Counted from the stretch's first letter, positions 1 through 10,062 are shown. The stretch: DNA of 64,000 nucleotides from a bacterium (GCA_021847485.1 JAJZRA010000001.1:1-64000); one strand, 5' to 3'. Translations and numbers: made by a program. Notes: generated by a model from the letters alone, not told the origin.

Positions 1-8
1 CCATCCAG

Positions 9-563
9 GTGGACCGGGCCCGCCGGATGGTGCGCTTCTCCCGGCCCGTCCAGATCAACATGGGCGGCATCCTGCGCGGCTACTGCTTCGCGCGGGCCTA
101 CGCCATCCTGGACCGGCTGGCGCCGGTCAGCCCGGTGGAGCTGAGGCTGGGCAGCAACATGCTGGCCTACGGCAAGCGCCCCTGGCGCTACGAGATCCTG
201 GACCCTTTCCGCGACGGCAAGGCCTTCGGCGAGCTGGATTTCGACAGCGGCGTGGTCATGTCCTCCTCGGGGCGCGAGCACTTCGTGCAGATAGAGGGGA
301 AACTCTACTCCCATATCCTGGACCTGAAGACCGGCTATCCGCTGCCGGACTTCTCCAGCCTGGTGGTCTACACCCCGCGCATCGAGGAGGACAGCTTCCT
401 CGCCTCGGCGGTGCTGGCCGTCATGGGCAGGGAGAAGGCCTTCTCGCTGCTCTCGCGCATGAAAGGCGCCACCGCGGTCTGGATAGACGGCTCGGGCAGG
501 GAGACGGTCTTCCAGAACGGCGACAGCCGGGCCCGCTGGAAAAAGGCCTCCCGGCTGTTCTGA
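9..563 (+). CDS. ApbE-like FAD:protein FMN transferase, C-terminal part (probably starts before the window)
   Basis: ORF with INMGGILRGYCFARAYAIL and SHILDLKTGYP, typical of ApbE; N-terminus likely outside the window. Confidence 0.75.
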   Translation: MDRARRMVRFSRPVQINMGGILRGYCFARAYAILDRLAPVSPVELRLGSNMLAYGKRPWRYEILDPFRDGKAFGELDFDSGVVMSSSGREHFVQIEGKLYSHILDLKTGYPLPDFSSLVVYTPRIEEDSFLASAVLAVMGREKAFSLLSRMKGATAVWIDGSGRETVFQNGDSRARWKKASRLF

Positions 564-576
564 CCGCCGAGAAAGG

Positions 577-614
577 AAAAGAAGAAGGCCCGGGACTCCG
601 GGCCTTCTTCTTTT
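577..614. terminator. Bidirectional intrinsic terminator between convergent genes
   Basis: Perfect 17-bp stem AAAAGAAGAAGGCCCGG-GACT-CCGGGCCTTCTTCTTTT. Confidence 0.85.
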
Positions 615-633
615 ACGGCGGGACGGGAAGGGT

Positions 634-1122
634 TCAGCGCAGTTCCTCGAACTCTCCCTTGGCCCTGTTCTTGCGGCAGTTGTTCCAGTCGAAGCAGCGG
701 CCGTTCATCGCGATGTAGACGCCGGGGGGCAGCACCTGCGCGAAGGACAGCGCCGACCCCAGGTTGAACATCCCGTCGGAGGACCCGAACTTGTAGGGGA
801 CCATCGCGCCGGTCAGCACGACGGTCTTGTCCTTGATCTTCGGGCCCAGCGCGCGGGCGGTCTCGGGCATCGTGTCGGTGCCGTGCGTGACCACGATATG
901 CTTCTCCCGGCAGGCCAGGCACTCGCGCAGGATGGCGGCGCGGTGCCGGGCCTTCATGAAGAGGCTGTCAATCATCATCAGCGTCTTCACCCTGACGGGC
1001 AGGCGCGAACGGCCCAGCTTCAGCATCTCCTCCAGGTGCGTCTTGCGGAAGAAGAGCTGGCCGTTGAGCTCGTTGTACTCCTTGTCGAAGGTCCCGCCGG
1101 TGACCAGCAGTTTTATCGTCAT
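634..1122 (-). CDS. Single-domain asparaginase-like protein (N-terminal asparaginase domain only)
   Basis: TGGTFDKEYN, VVTHGTDTMPETA and VVLTGAMVPYKFGSSDG motifs; 162 aa. Confidence 0.8.
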   Translation of the reverse strand: MTIKLLVTGGTFDKEYNELNGQLFFRKTHLEEMLKLGRSRLPVRVKTLMMIDSLFMKARHRAAILRECLACREKHIVVTHGTDTMPETARALGPKIKDKTVVLTGAMVPYKFGSSDGMFNLGSALSFAQVLPPGVYIAMNGRCFDWNNCRKNRAKGEFEELR

Positions 1123-1126
1123 GGCT

Positions 1127-2572
1127 TTATTTGCGGGCGTCCTTCATGAAGGCCAGGTAGCCCTTGTAGGCCATGTAGATGTCGAGCTTGCCGGCCAGCT
1201 CCATGGGGGCGTGCATCGATAAGAGGCCCACGCCGCAGTCCACGACCTGCATGCCGTGACGCGCCATGAACTTGGCGATCGTGCCGGCGCCGCCCTGGTC
1301 CACCTTGCCGAGCTCGCCGGTCTGCCAGACCACGCCGTCACGGTCGAAGATGCGGCGGATATGGGCGAGGAACTCGGCGGAGGCGTCGGAAGAGCCGCCC
1401 TTGCCGCCGGCGCCGGTGAACTTGGTCACGCAGACGCCGTGGTTGATGTGCGCCGAGTTGCGCTTCTCGAAGAAGGAGGGGAACATCGGGTCGAACAGCG
1501 CGTTCACGTCGGCCGAGAGCATCCAGGAGTTCCGGAGCGCCCGCTTCAGCGTGAGCTCGCTGTAAGACTCGGAGACGAGGTCCAGCAGCTCGGCGGCCTC
1601 GTGCTCGAACAGGTCCGACTCCATGCCGGTGGAGCCGACGGAGCCGATCTCCTCCTTGTCGCACAGCAGCACGCAAGCCGTGTGCTCCGGGACGCCTTTC
1701 ATGTCGAGCATGGCCTTCAGACCGGCGTAGGCGCAGACGCGGTCGTCATGGCCGTAGGCCAGGACCATCGAGCGGTCCAGGCCGGCCTCGCGCGGTTTGC
1801 CGGCCGGCACGAGCTCCAGTTCGGCCGTCTGGAAATCCTGTTCGGTGACGCCGTACTTCTTATTGAGGATGGAGAGGACGGCGTGCTTGACCTTCTCCTT
1901 GATGTCCTTGCCGGCGGCGGGGGCGGAGGCGGCTACCACGTCGAGGCCTTCGCCGGGGATGGCCTGGCCGAGGGGCTTCTGGTTCTGCTCTCCGGCTATA
2001 TGGGGCAGCAGATCGGTGATGCAGAGCACCGGTTCGGACGGGTCCTCGCCCACGCTGACCTTGATCTTTCTGCCGCCGGGTTTCACGAACACGCCGTGCA
2101 GCGCCAGCGGCATCGTGACCCACTGATATTTGCGGATGCCGCCGTAATAATGGGTGTCGAAGTAAGCCAGCCCGGAGTTCTCGTAGAGCGGGTTCTGCTT
2201 GAGGTCGATGCGGGGGGCGTCGGTATGGCCGCCGACGATGTGCATGCCTGCCTCGAGGGGCTTCCGGCCCACCACTACGGCCATCAGCGTTTTGCCCTCG
2301 CGGGAGCTGTAGACCTTGTCGCCGGGGTTCAGTTTCACGCCGTCGCGGGCGCACTGCGCCATGTCGCGGAAGCCGGCCGCCTGCAGCAGCAGCACCGCTT
2401 CGTCATGGGCGTCGCGCTCGGTCTTGGCCTTGCCGAGGTAGTCCATGTAGGCGCGGTTGTACTCCTCGCAGCGCTTGAGCTCGGCGGGGGAGACCTTGTC
2501 GTAGCCGTTCTTGTTCGTGAAGGAGAGCTCGCGGCTCCCTGCGGTCTGTTTGCCTGCTTTCTTGGTGGGCAT
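1127..2572 (-). CDS. M18 family aminopeptidase
   Basis: GGHTDAPRIDLK, LLCDKEEIGSVGSTG and LLSMHAP motifs; start chosen at MPTKKAGKQ (CAT at 2570-2572) rather than the upstream-extended ORF. Confidence 0.88.
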   Translation of the reverse strand: MPTKKAGKQTAGSRELSFTNKNGYDKVSPAELKRCEEYNRAYMDYLGKAKTERDAHDEAVLLLQAAGFRDMAQCARDGVKLNPGDKVYSSREGKTLMAVVVGRKPLEAGMHIVGGHTDAPRIDLKQNPLYENSGLAYFDTHYYGGIRKYQWVTMPLALHGVFVKPGGRKIKVSVGEDPSEPVLCITDLLPHIAGEQNQKPLGQAIPGEGLDVVAASAPAAGKDIKEKVKHAVLSILNKKYGVTEQDFQTAELELVPAGKPREAGLDRSMVLAYGHDDRVCAYAGLKAMLDMKGVPEHTACVLLCDKEEIGSVGSTGMESDLFEHEAAELLDLVSESYSELTLKRALRNSWMLSADVNALFDPMFPSFFEKRNSAHINHGVCVTKFTGAGGKGGSSDASAEFLAHIRRIFDRDGVVWQTGELGKVDQGGAGTIAKFMARHGMQVVDCGVGLLSMHAPMELAGKLDIYMAYKGYLAFMKDARK

Positions 2573-2656
2573 GTTCGTATCTCCTGGGTGCGGAAATAGA
2601 CGTCTTAGCGGACCACCATATATTAGCATAAATGAAATTGCTATCATTAATGACGG

Positions 2657-3865
2657 ATGAACGACGAAAAGTACGCCCGCCGGGTCCTCACGCTGGTCTT
2701 CTGCCTGAGCCTGTTCAACTACATAGACCGCCAGGTCCTCTACGCGGTGTTCCCGCTGCTCAAGGCCGACCTGCGGCTCTCGGACGCCCAACTGGGCTTC
2801 CTGGCCTCGTCGTTCATGATCGTCTACATGTGCGTGGCGCCGTTCGTCGGCTATTTCGGCGACCGCGTCCGCCGGCCGCTCATCATCGGCGTCAGCGCGA
2901 TGTTCTGGAGCGTCTCGACGCTGTTCAGCGGCCTCATAAGGAATTACGGCCAGCTGGCGTTCACGCGCTCGGCCGTGGGCGTGGGCGAGGCCGGCTACGG
3001 CACGGTCTGCCCGTCTTTCCTGGCCGAGTGGTTCCCGGTGGAGAAGCGCGCCCGCGTGATGGCCACCTACGCGCTGGCGATCCCCGCCGGCAGCGCCGTC
3101 GGCTACCTGCTCGGCGGCTTCCTCGGCCAGCATTTCGGCTGGCGCAACGCTTTCTACATGGTGGCCGTGCCCGGGATGCTGCTGGGCCTGGCCGCGCTGT
3201 TCCTGAAGGAGACGCCGGAGAAGACGGGGCGTTCCGAGCATATCCCGCTCAGGGGCTACCTGGCCCTTTTCCGCAACCGCACCTTCCTGCTGGTCTGCCT
3301 GTCGCAGTCCATCGGCACGTTCACGGTGGGGGGGCTGGCGGCCTGGATGCCGTCCTACTTCGTCAGGACCTTCGGCGTGTCGGTGGCCAAGGCCGGGTTC
3401 CTGTTCGGCGCGGTCACCGTGGCGGCGGGACTGGCCGGCAACTTCGCGGGCGGCTGGGCGGCGGACTGGCTGCATAAGCGCACGAAGCGCGCCTATTTCG
3501 TGGTGGGCTACCTGAGCTTCTTCCTGAGCATCCCGTTCGGGGTCGGGGCTGTCATGGCCGACGGGCTCAACGCCTGCCTGGCGCTGATCTTCCTGGCGGA
3601 GTTCTTCATCTTCGCCTACTCGGGGCCCTACCACGCGGCTATAGTGGAGACCGTGCCCGTCACGATGCGTTCGATGGCCTTCGCGGTGGATATCTTCATC
3701 ATCCACGCGCTGGGCGACGCGGTCTCGCCGTTCCTGCTGGGCATCGTCTCGGACGCCGCCGGTCTGCCGGCGGCCATCTTCCTCGCCATGCTGTACCTGC
3801 TGCTGGGCGGCGTCACGTCGATCCTGGCCGGCGAGGCCTACAAGAAGGAATTCCATGCCGCCTAA
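2657..3865 (+). CDS. MFS transporter
   Basis: About 12 hydrophobic segments; YIDRQVLYAVFP, FGDRVRRPLIIG loop. Confidence 0.85.
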   Translation: MNDEKYARRVLTLVFCLSLFNYIDRQVLYAVFPLLKADLRLSDAQLGFLASSFMIVYMCVAPFVGYFGDRVRRPLIIGVSAMFWSVSTLFSGLIRNYGQLAFTRSAVGVGEAGYGTVCPSFLAEWFPVEKRARVMATYALAIPAGSAVGYLLGGFLGQHFGWRNAFYMVAVPGMLLGLAALFLKETPEKTGRSEHIPLRGYLALFRNRTFLLVCLSQSIGTFTVGGLAAWMPSYFVRTFGVSVAKAGFLFGAVTVAAGLAGNFAGGWAADWLHKRTKRAYFVVGYLSFFLSIPFGVGAVMADGLNACLALIFLAEFFIFAYSGPYHAAIVETVPVTMRSMAFAVDIFIIHALGDAVSPFLLGIVSDAAGLPAAIFLAMLYLLLGGVTSILAGEAYKKEFHAA

Positions 3866-4505
3866 TTTCGAAGTGGTGAAGGAAGCCCCGGACCTGCTGG
3901 TCATAAACAAGCCTTCGGGCCTGCTGACCATGCCGGCCCGCGGGGAACTGGCCAAAGAGAAGCACCTGGTCGGCCTGCTGCACCAGCGCTTCGGCAAGGT
4001 CTTCGTCGTGCACCGCCTGGACCGCGACGCCAGCGGCCTGATACTCTTCGCCCGCACCGAGAAGGCCCACCGCTATTATTCGGGCCTGTTCGAGACGCGG
4101 GCGGTGGAGAAGCATTACCTCGTGGCGGCCGAGGGCCGCGTGGCGGAGGAGCGGGGGGAGATAGACAAGCCGCTCAAGCAGCGGGGTTCCGGGCGCGTTT
4201 CGGTGGCTTTCGACGGCAAGGCGTCGGTCACTACCTACAAGGTGGTGGAGCGCCACAAGACCGCCACCGTACTCGACGTTTCCATAGCCACGGGCCGGCG
4301 GCACCAGATACGGGCCCATCTCTATTCCATCGGCCACCCGGTGATCGGCGACAGGCTGTACGGCGACGCGGCCAAGCAGGCCCGCTACCCGCGCCTGATG
4401 CTGCACGCCTGGAGGCTCAAGTTCAACGACATGACGACCTGCAAGCCGGTGCGCTTCGAGGCCGACCCGCCGGAGGATTTCATGGGCGTCCTAAAGGTGT
4501 TATAA
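3855..4505 (+). CDS. RluA family pseudouridine synthase
   Basis: VVHRLDRDASGLILFART (catalytic HRLD motif), TGRRHQIRAHL; overlaps upstream gene by 11 bp. Confidence 0.9.
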   Translation: MPPNFEVVKEAPDLLVINKPSGLLTMPARGELAKEKHLVGLLHQRFGKVFVVHRLDRDASGLILFARTEKAHRYYSGLFETRAVEKHYLVAAEGRVAEERGEIDKPLKQRGSGRVSVAFDGKASVTTYKVVERHKTATVLDVSIATGRRHQIRAHLYSIGHPVIGDRLYGDAAKQARYPRLMLHAWRLKFNDMTTCKPVRFEADPPEDFMGVLKVL

Positions 4506-4532
4506 TACAGCCAGGGTCAGTCAGGCTCTTCG

Positions 4533-4560
4533 AATAAGGCACCCAGCCGGGTGCCTTATT
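4533..4560 (+). terminator. Intrinsic terminator after rluA-like gene
   Basis: Perfect AATAAGGCACCC-AGCC-GGGTGCCTTATT followed by GTTCTTT. Confidence 0.8.
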
Positions 4561-4640
4561 GTTCTTTAATAGCGTGAAACTTCGGGGCGGGGGCGGCATC
4601 TAATATGGAAGGGGAAAGACGGTTATAAGGAGTGGTTTAT

Positions 4641-5285
4641 ATGGCATTCATGGACCAGCAGACTTCGGATGAGGTGAAGAAGCGCCTGGAGGCGCTGGAG
4701 ACGGAGGTCAAGATAGTGTTCTTCAAGGAGAACATCATGTGCCAGACCTGCGGCCCGGCCGAGGACTTCTACAAGGAGGTGGCCTCCTTATCGTCCAAGG
4801 TCAAGCTGGAGGTGTACAACCAGATAACCGACGTCGAGAAGGCCAGCGCTTACGGCGTCTCGCTGACGCCCGCCGCCGTGATCGAGGGCCCCAAGGGCTC
4901 GCGCGTGCGCTTCTACGGCATTCCCGCCGGCTACGAGTTCGTCTCGCTGCTCGAGGCGCTCAAGAACTCCGCCGCGCCGGCCACCGACCTCAACCCGGAC
5001 ACGGTGGCCGCCCTCGGCGCCGTGACCGCCCCGGTCAACATCAAGGTCTTCGTCACCCCGACGTGCCCGTACTGCCCGTCGGCTGTGGTGCTGGCGCACA
5101 AGTTCGCGCTGAGCTCGCCGCAGGTCACCGCCGAGATGATCGAGGCTACCGAGTTCCCGGACCTCTCCGACAAGTACCAGGTGGAGGGCGTGCCGAAGAT
5201 AGTCGTCAACGACAAGGTGCACCTGGTCGGCGCGCAGCCCGAGCAGGCCATGCTGAAGGCCGTACAGGACTCGCTGACGGCCTGA
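4641..5285 (+). CDS. Protein disulfide oxidoreductase / glutaredoxin-like protein with two thioredoxin folds
   Basis: CQTC and CPYC motifs, GVPKIVVNDKVHLVG; AAGGAG upstream of ATG 4641. Confidence 0.82.
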   Translation: MAFMDQQTSDEVKKRLEALETEVKIVFFKENIMCQTCGPAEDFYKEVASLSSKVKLEVYNQITDVEKASAYGVSLTPAAVIEGPKGSRVRFYGIPAGYEFVSLLEALKNSAAPATDLNPDTVAALGAVTAPVNIKVFVTPTCPYCPSAVVLAHKFALSSPQVTAEMIEATEFPDLSDKYQVEGVPKIVVNDKVHLVGAQPEQAMLKAVQDSLTA

Positions 5286-5308
5286 CGGTATTTTAAGGAG
5301 GGGGAATT

Positions 5309-5512
5309 ATGACTAAGAACGTAGGTAAAGCGGACAGGATCATACGGCTGGTAGCGGGCCTCGCGCTCGCCTTCGGGGCCTACCGGGCCGAAGGCGCGGC
5401 GATGTACATACTCGGCGCGGCGGCGGCCATCGCGCTGCTCACCGGCCTGCTGGGGTGGTGCGGCCTCTATATGCTGCTCGGCATCAACACCTGCAAGATA
5501 GACAAGCCGTAG
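5309..5512 (+). CDS. DUF2892 (YgaP-type) small membrane protein
   Basis: MTKNVGKADRIIRLVAGLALAFGAY..GWCGLYMLLGINTCK. Confidence 0.82.
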   Translation: MTKNVGKADRIIRLVAGLALAFGAYRAEGAAMYILGAAAAIALLTGLLGWCGLYMLLGINTCKIDKP

Positions 5513-5513
5513 G

Positions 5514-8500
5514 CTACCTGGCCGCCAGCTCCAGTTCCGCGGAGCGCTCCTCTCCCCCGGACAGGAAGGTTATCCTGACCTTCGTCCCGGGGGAGAGCTT
5601 TTTGAGCGCCTCCGAATAGGCCTTGAGACCGTCCACCGCGACCCCGTCCACCGCCGTGATCACGTCGCCCGGCCTGAAGGCCGTGGCGGCCAGCGGCGAG
5701 CCGGGCGTCACGTCCTGGGCCCGCACGCCGGGGCCGGGGAAGGAGAAGTCCGGCACCAGGCCGGTGGAGACGCCGCGCCGGCCGGCCGAAGCCGGAACGC
5801 CGGGGGCGCCTGAAGGGCGGGTCAGGAAGTCGGAATCCCCGGCCAGATAGTCTATGACCTCGCGCGCGAACTCGGCCTGCCTGACGATGCCGGGAATGTC
5901 CAGCTTGTCCGGGGTGTCGGTCGGGCGGTGGTAATCGGCGTTGGGCCCGCTGAAGAACTGAACGGCCGGTATGCCGGCCCCGATGAAGCTGGCCTGGTCG
6001 CTCGAATCCAGGTCCTCCTTTACCAGGTCGTAGTCCGTGCCGGTAACGAAGCCCGCGCCGCGGAAGATATGCACCCATTTGTCCGAAGAGGACGAACCGA
6101 GCACCAGCACTTTACCGGACCCCAGCCTCCCCACCGTGTCGAAGTTCAGGTCCGCGTCGACGGCCGCCCTGAGCGGCGCCGGCAGCGAGGCGGCGAAGGC
6201 GCGGGAGCCGGCCCGGCCGTCCTCCTCGCCGTCGAAAGCGGCAAAGACCACCGTGCGGCGCTGCGGGTGCGCGCCGTACCAGCGCGCCAGCTCCAGCAGC
6301 AGAGCGACCCCGGAGGCGTTGTCGTCGGCGCCGGGGTAGACCTGCCCGCCGGCGGCCGGCAGGTGGTCGTAATGCGCGCTGAGAAAGACGTACTTGTCCT
6401 TCTCCGCGGTCCCTTCGGCCATGCCGACGAGGTTGACGAGGCCGCGGCCGGCGGGCTCGGCGAAGGAGCCGCCGCGGAACGGCTTAAGCCCGGCCTTGCG
6501 GAAAGCGGAAGTTATATAGGCCTCCGCCCCGGCGTGCCCCGGCGTGCCCGGGGCCCTGCCGCCCGGCAGGGAGGCCAGCGCGCGCGCGTCGCCGCCGATG
6601 CGCTCCGCCTGGAAAACGGAGGGGAGGACCGCCAGCGGCCGGCGGACGGGGTAGCCGCCCGGTACGGCCCGCGGGCCGCCGGGCAGGTCGGCCGCGAGCG
6701 GGGAGGCCGTCACCTTCCAGATGCCGGAGGCCACGGAGACCATGTCCTTGTCGAAGACCAGCCACGAGTATTTCCCGTAATGAGGCAGTTTAGAGGCCAG
6801 CAGGCCGAGCTTCTCACCGGCATCGGAGATCACCAGCGCGGCGGAACAGGCCGTATCGCCGGGGCACAGGCCCGCCAGCACGAAGGTGTTGCCTTCCCGG
6901 GGAAAGCGCCTGCCGTCCAGCGTCACGGCTTCGGAGGAGACGGCCGCCCCGTAGGCCGCCAGCGAACTCTCCAGGCCCCGCGCCAGCGCGTTGTCCCCGC
7001 CGAAGACCCAGTAGGACGCGGCGCCCGGGACCGCGGCGGTGTCGGGCAGCACTTCGGGCAGGTTGGCCCTGTCCTTGGTCCACGCCGCGGCCAGCGCGGC
7101 CCAGGGAGCGGCCCCGGGGCCGGGCGGCAGGAAGATGCGCGGCCGCTCGGCGCCCAGCAGGCGCGAGAGGGTCGGGGGGGTCTCGAGCGGGCTGAGCTTG
7201 CGGAACACGTCGAACTCCGGGTCTATTTCTATGCGCACCGGGCGCACCGGGGCGGTGTAATGGAAGGTCTCCTCGCGGGAATCGAACCGCAGGACCTTCA
7301 TGCGGGGCTCGGCGAGTCCCTCCAGATAGACGGCGGCGGGCACCTCCAGCGCGTAGGCGGGGCCGGCCTGCTTCTGGGTCAGAGTGAATTCCAGGTCGTA
7401 GCCGTCCAGGCCGCGGACCAGCGTCACCGGGCCCAGCGCCAGCTCGGGCGCGCCGGCGCGCTCCGTCCACTGCGCGAAGAAACCGGCCAGGCGGCCGGAG
7501 CCGGTGACCTTCTCGAAGGCGGCGCGCAGGTCGGCGTAGGAGGCGGTCCGGAACTTTTCGGCGGAGTAGAAGGCGCGCAGGCCCTTTATGAAATTCCCGT
7601 CTCCGAGCAGGCGGCGCAGCATGTGGTAGAACATCAGCGACTTGCCGTAGCCGACGGCCTCGGACGCCGAGGAATGGCGCGAGCGGAAGGCGGTGAGCGG
7701 GAAGTCGGAGGCGCCGCGCACGTAGTCGGAGTACTTCTGCAGGGCGGCCATCCGGTACTCGCGGCCCTTGCCGCGGTTCTCCGCTATCAGGTAGTCGGCC
7801 AGGTAGGCGGTGAGGCCCTCGCACCAGTTGCCTTTGGCGTAATCCACGAAGACGCCGTTGCCCCACCAGTTGTGCAGGATCTCGTGCGGGTAGGAGGAGT
7901 TGAGGATGAACGGCAGGCGGATCACGGCGGGGCCGAGCAGCGTGAACGAGGGCAGGCCGTAGCCGGTCTCCCAGAAGTTCTCGACGAGGGCGAACTTGCC
8001 GTAGGGGTAGGGGCCGATGAGCGCGGAGTACAGGCCGATGTACCGGGCGTCGGCCTCCAGGTAGCGGGCCGCCAGCTCCGGGTCGGGCCGGCGGAGGAAA
8101 GCGTAATAGGTCAGGCGCCCGTCGCGGCGCGAGTATTCCGTGTAGGGCCCGCAGGCCAGCGTGATCTCGTCCTGGGGCTCGGGGGCGTCCCAGACGGAGA
8201 CGCCGGTCCGGGAGGAGGTCAGGACGGATACCCTGTCGCCACCGGAGACGGCCGAATAGGGCGGCGGGAGCGAGGCCTTCAGCCGGTAGGTGACCAGGGC
8301 GCCCTCCGGCTGCGGGTACCAGCCGGACGCGCCGGAGAGGTAGCAGCCGTCCTTCGAGATCAGCCCGGGCGTTTCCGAGAAGCTGCGCGCGTACTCCTCG
8401 GCCTGCTCCCCGAGGGGGTGGGCGATCGTGCCGGCGTAGCGCACGGTGAAGGCCTTCACCGGCCGGGGCGCCGTGAAGCGCCAGGCCTCGTAAATGTCCG

Positions 8501-8756
8501 CCGACGAGGAATAGTTGATGCCGTAGCGCGCGGCGTCGGCCGGGCCCAGGGCCTCCAGGCGCCCGTCGGGAGAGGTGGGGGCGAGGCCCCTGTGCAGCGA
8601 GAAGACGAACTCGGCGCGCTTTTCCGGGAAGGAGAGGCGGTCGGAGACGGCCAGCGTGCCGGCCGGAGGGTCGATCTCGGCCGAAATGTCGTGCCGGACG
8701 GTCAGGGCGGAGGCGGGCGCGGCCGCCAGCAGAAGGATAAGGAGAGCGGTTCTCAT
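5514..8756 (-). CDS. Exported M1 aminopeptidase-M28 peptidase-PDZ fusion protein
   Basis: Signal peptide; HEILHNWWGN..CEGLTAY (M1); HYDHLP, GADDNASGVALL, DGEEDGRAGS, NFDTVG, DYHRPTDTPD (M28); C-terminal PDZ-like LAATAFRPGDVITAVDGVAVDG. Confidence 0.88.
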   Translation of the reverse strand: MRTALLILLLAAAPASALTVRHDISAEIDPPAGTLAVSDRLSFPEKRAEFVFSLHRGLAPTSPDGRLEALGPADAARYGINYSSSADIYEAWRFTAPRPVKAFTVRYAGTIAHPLGEQAEEYARSFSETPGLISKDGCYLSGASGWYPQPEGALVTYRLKASLPPPYSAVSGGDRVSVLTSSRTGVSVWDAPEPQDEITLACGPYTEYSRRDGRLTYYAFLRRPDPELAARYLEADARYIGLYSALIGPYPYGKFALVENFWETGYGLPSFTLLGPAVIRLPFILNSSYPHEILHNWWGNGVFVDYAKGNWCEGLTAYLADYLIAENRGKGREYRMAALQKYSDYVRGASDFPLTAFRSRHSSASEAVGYGKSLMFYHMLRRLLGDGNFIKGLRAFYSAEKFRTASYADLRAAFEKVTGSGRLAGFFAQWTERAGAPELALGPVTLVRGLDGYDLEFTLTQKQAGPAYALEVPAAVYLEGLAEPRMKVLRFDSREETFHYTAPVRPVRIEIDPEFDVFRKLSPLETPPTLSRLLGAERPRIFLPPGPGAAPWAALAAAWTKDRANLPEVLPDTAAVPGAASYWVFGGDNALARGLESSLAAYGAAVSSEAVTLDGRRFPREGNTFVLAGLCPGDTACSAALVISDAGEKLGLLASKLPHYGKYSWLVFDKDMVSVASGIWKVTASPLAADLPGGPRAVPGGYPVRRPLAVLPSVFQAERIGGDARALASLPGGRAPGTPGHAGAEAYITSAFRKAGLKPFRGGSFAEPAGRGLVNLVGMAEGTAEKDKYVFLSAHYDHLPAAGGQVYPGADDNASGVALLLELARWYGAHPQRRTVVFAAFDGEEDGRAGSRAFAASLPAPLRAAVDADLNFDTVGRLGSGKVLVLGSSSSDKWVHIFRGAGFVTGTDYDLVKEDLDSSDQASFIGAGIPAVQFFSGPNADYHRPTDTPDKLDIPGIVRQAEFAREVIDYLAGDSDFLTRPSGAPGVPASAGRRGVSTGLVPDFSFPGPGVRAQDVTPGSPLAATAFRPGDVITAVDGVAVDGLKAYSEALKKLSPGTKVRITFLSGGEERSAELELAAR

Positions 8757-8816
8757 GGGTTCCCCATCGGCTAAAAATTATTACAATATACTACAACTTT
8801 CGGAACGGGAGATATC

Positions 8817-10049
8817 ATGGCACACAAGCAAAAGACCGGCCTGCTGATAGTCGTCGACGCCGTAGGCCTCTCCACCCTCGAATACCTGCTCTCCAGGCAC
8901 CCCGGCAAAGTGAAGCTGCCCAACCTCGCCCGCCTGGGCCTCGGCACGCTGCTCAAGCCCGAGCTCACCCGGCGCATCGGCGGGAAGTTCGCCGGCAAGT
9001 CCTACGCCGCCGCGATCACGCAGGTGTCGGCCACCGCCGACAGCCTGGTCGGCCACCGCGAGATGATGGGCGTGATAGACCACCGCACCTACGACCTCTT
9101 CGAACACGGCTTCAGCCGCGAGTACCTCTCCGAGCTGGAGCGCCGCATCGGCCGTAAGACCTTCTTCAACAGGATGGCCGGCGGCATGGAGGCCATCGAG
9201 CTCAACGCCGAGGAGCACGAGCGCACCGGCAGCCCGATAGCCTACGCCAGCAAGTGCGACCCGCTCATCCAGCTGGCGATGAACGAGGCCGTCATCCCGG
9301 TGGCCGAGCAGCACAAGATCGCCGACACCGCTTTCGCGCTGGCGATGGAGATGAAGATCCCGATCACCCGCGCGATAGCCCGCTCCTATATAAGGAACGG
9401 GGCCGGCGAGATCATCCGCACCTCCAACCGCCACGACGCGGTGCTGCCGATAGGCCAGGACACGCTGGTGGACGTGATGAACCGCAACGCCGTCTGGACC
9501 GTGGCCGTCGGCAAGACCGCCGACCTGGTCAACACGACGTACCGCGCCAAGATCAAGCTGACCCACGAGGTCTACCTGGACCCGGCCCTGAAGCTGCGCT
9601 TCGTGCACCCGAAGAGGAAGGACACCAACCCGTTCTCCATCCAGGGCACCGTCAACGCGCTGCAGGCCGCGCACGCGGTCTACCGCCCGAAGGGCACTTT
9701 CATCTTCACGAACCTCGTCGATACCGACAGCGTCTACGGGCATACCCGCGACATAGCGGGCGGCCTGAAGTCGCTCGAGGAGATCGACCGCTGCCTGCCG
9801 CTGATAGAGAAGAACCTGGCGAAGGGCGACCTGCTGGGGATCACCGCGGACCACGGCATGCTGCACCGCGAGGACTACGGCTACCACAACAACGAGCCGC
9901 TGCCGTTCCTGGCCGCGCGCAAGGGCTCCGACGGCAGGCTCGGCGGGCTGAAGACCGGCCTGCTGCCGGGGCTGGCCGACATCGGCAGCGTCTTCGCGCA
10001 GTTCTTCGGCGTGCAGGACGAGTACCGCGGGCTGGTGAAGCTGGACTGA
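8817..10049 (+). CDS. Phosphopentomutase-like protein (DeoB/alkaline phosphatase superfamily)
   Basis: IVVDAVG start, NLVDTDSVYGHTRD, LLGITADHGM, HNNEPLPFLA. Confidence 0.8.
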   Translation: MAHKQKTGLLIVVDAVGLSTLEYLLSRHPGKVKLPNLARLGLGTLLKPELTRRIGGKFAGKSYAAAITQVSATADSLVGHREMMGVIDHRTYDLFEHGFSREYLSELERRIGRKTFFNRMAGGMEAIELNAEEHERTGSPIAYASKCDPLIQLAMNEAVIPVAEQHKIADTAFALAMEMKIPITRAIARSYIRNGAGEIIRTSNRHDAVLPIGQDTLVDVMNRNAVWTVAVGKTADLVNTTYRAKIKLTHEVYLDPALKLRFVHPKRKDTNPFSIQGTVNALQAAHAVYRPKGTFIFTNLVDTDSVYGHTRDIAGGLKSLEEIDRCLPLIEKNLAKGDLLGITADHGMLHREDYGYHNNEPLPFLAARKGSDGRLGGLKTGLLPGLADIGSVFAQFFGVQDEYRGLVKLD

Positions 10050-10062
10050 GCCCGGCGGACGC

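Noticed and set aside
2573-4057. N-terminal extension of the M18 peptidase ORF to 4057
   Set aside because: The extension is antisense to the MFS and RluA genes; homology begins at the Met at 2572.
5928-8774. 948-aa plus-strand ORF opposite the M1-M28 peptidase
   Set aside because: Antisense shadow ORF; the minus-strand protein has clear catalytic motifs.
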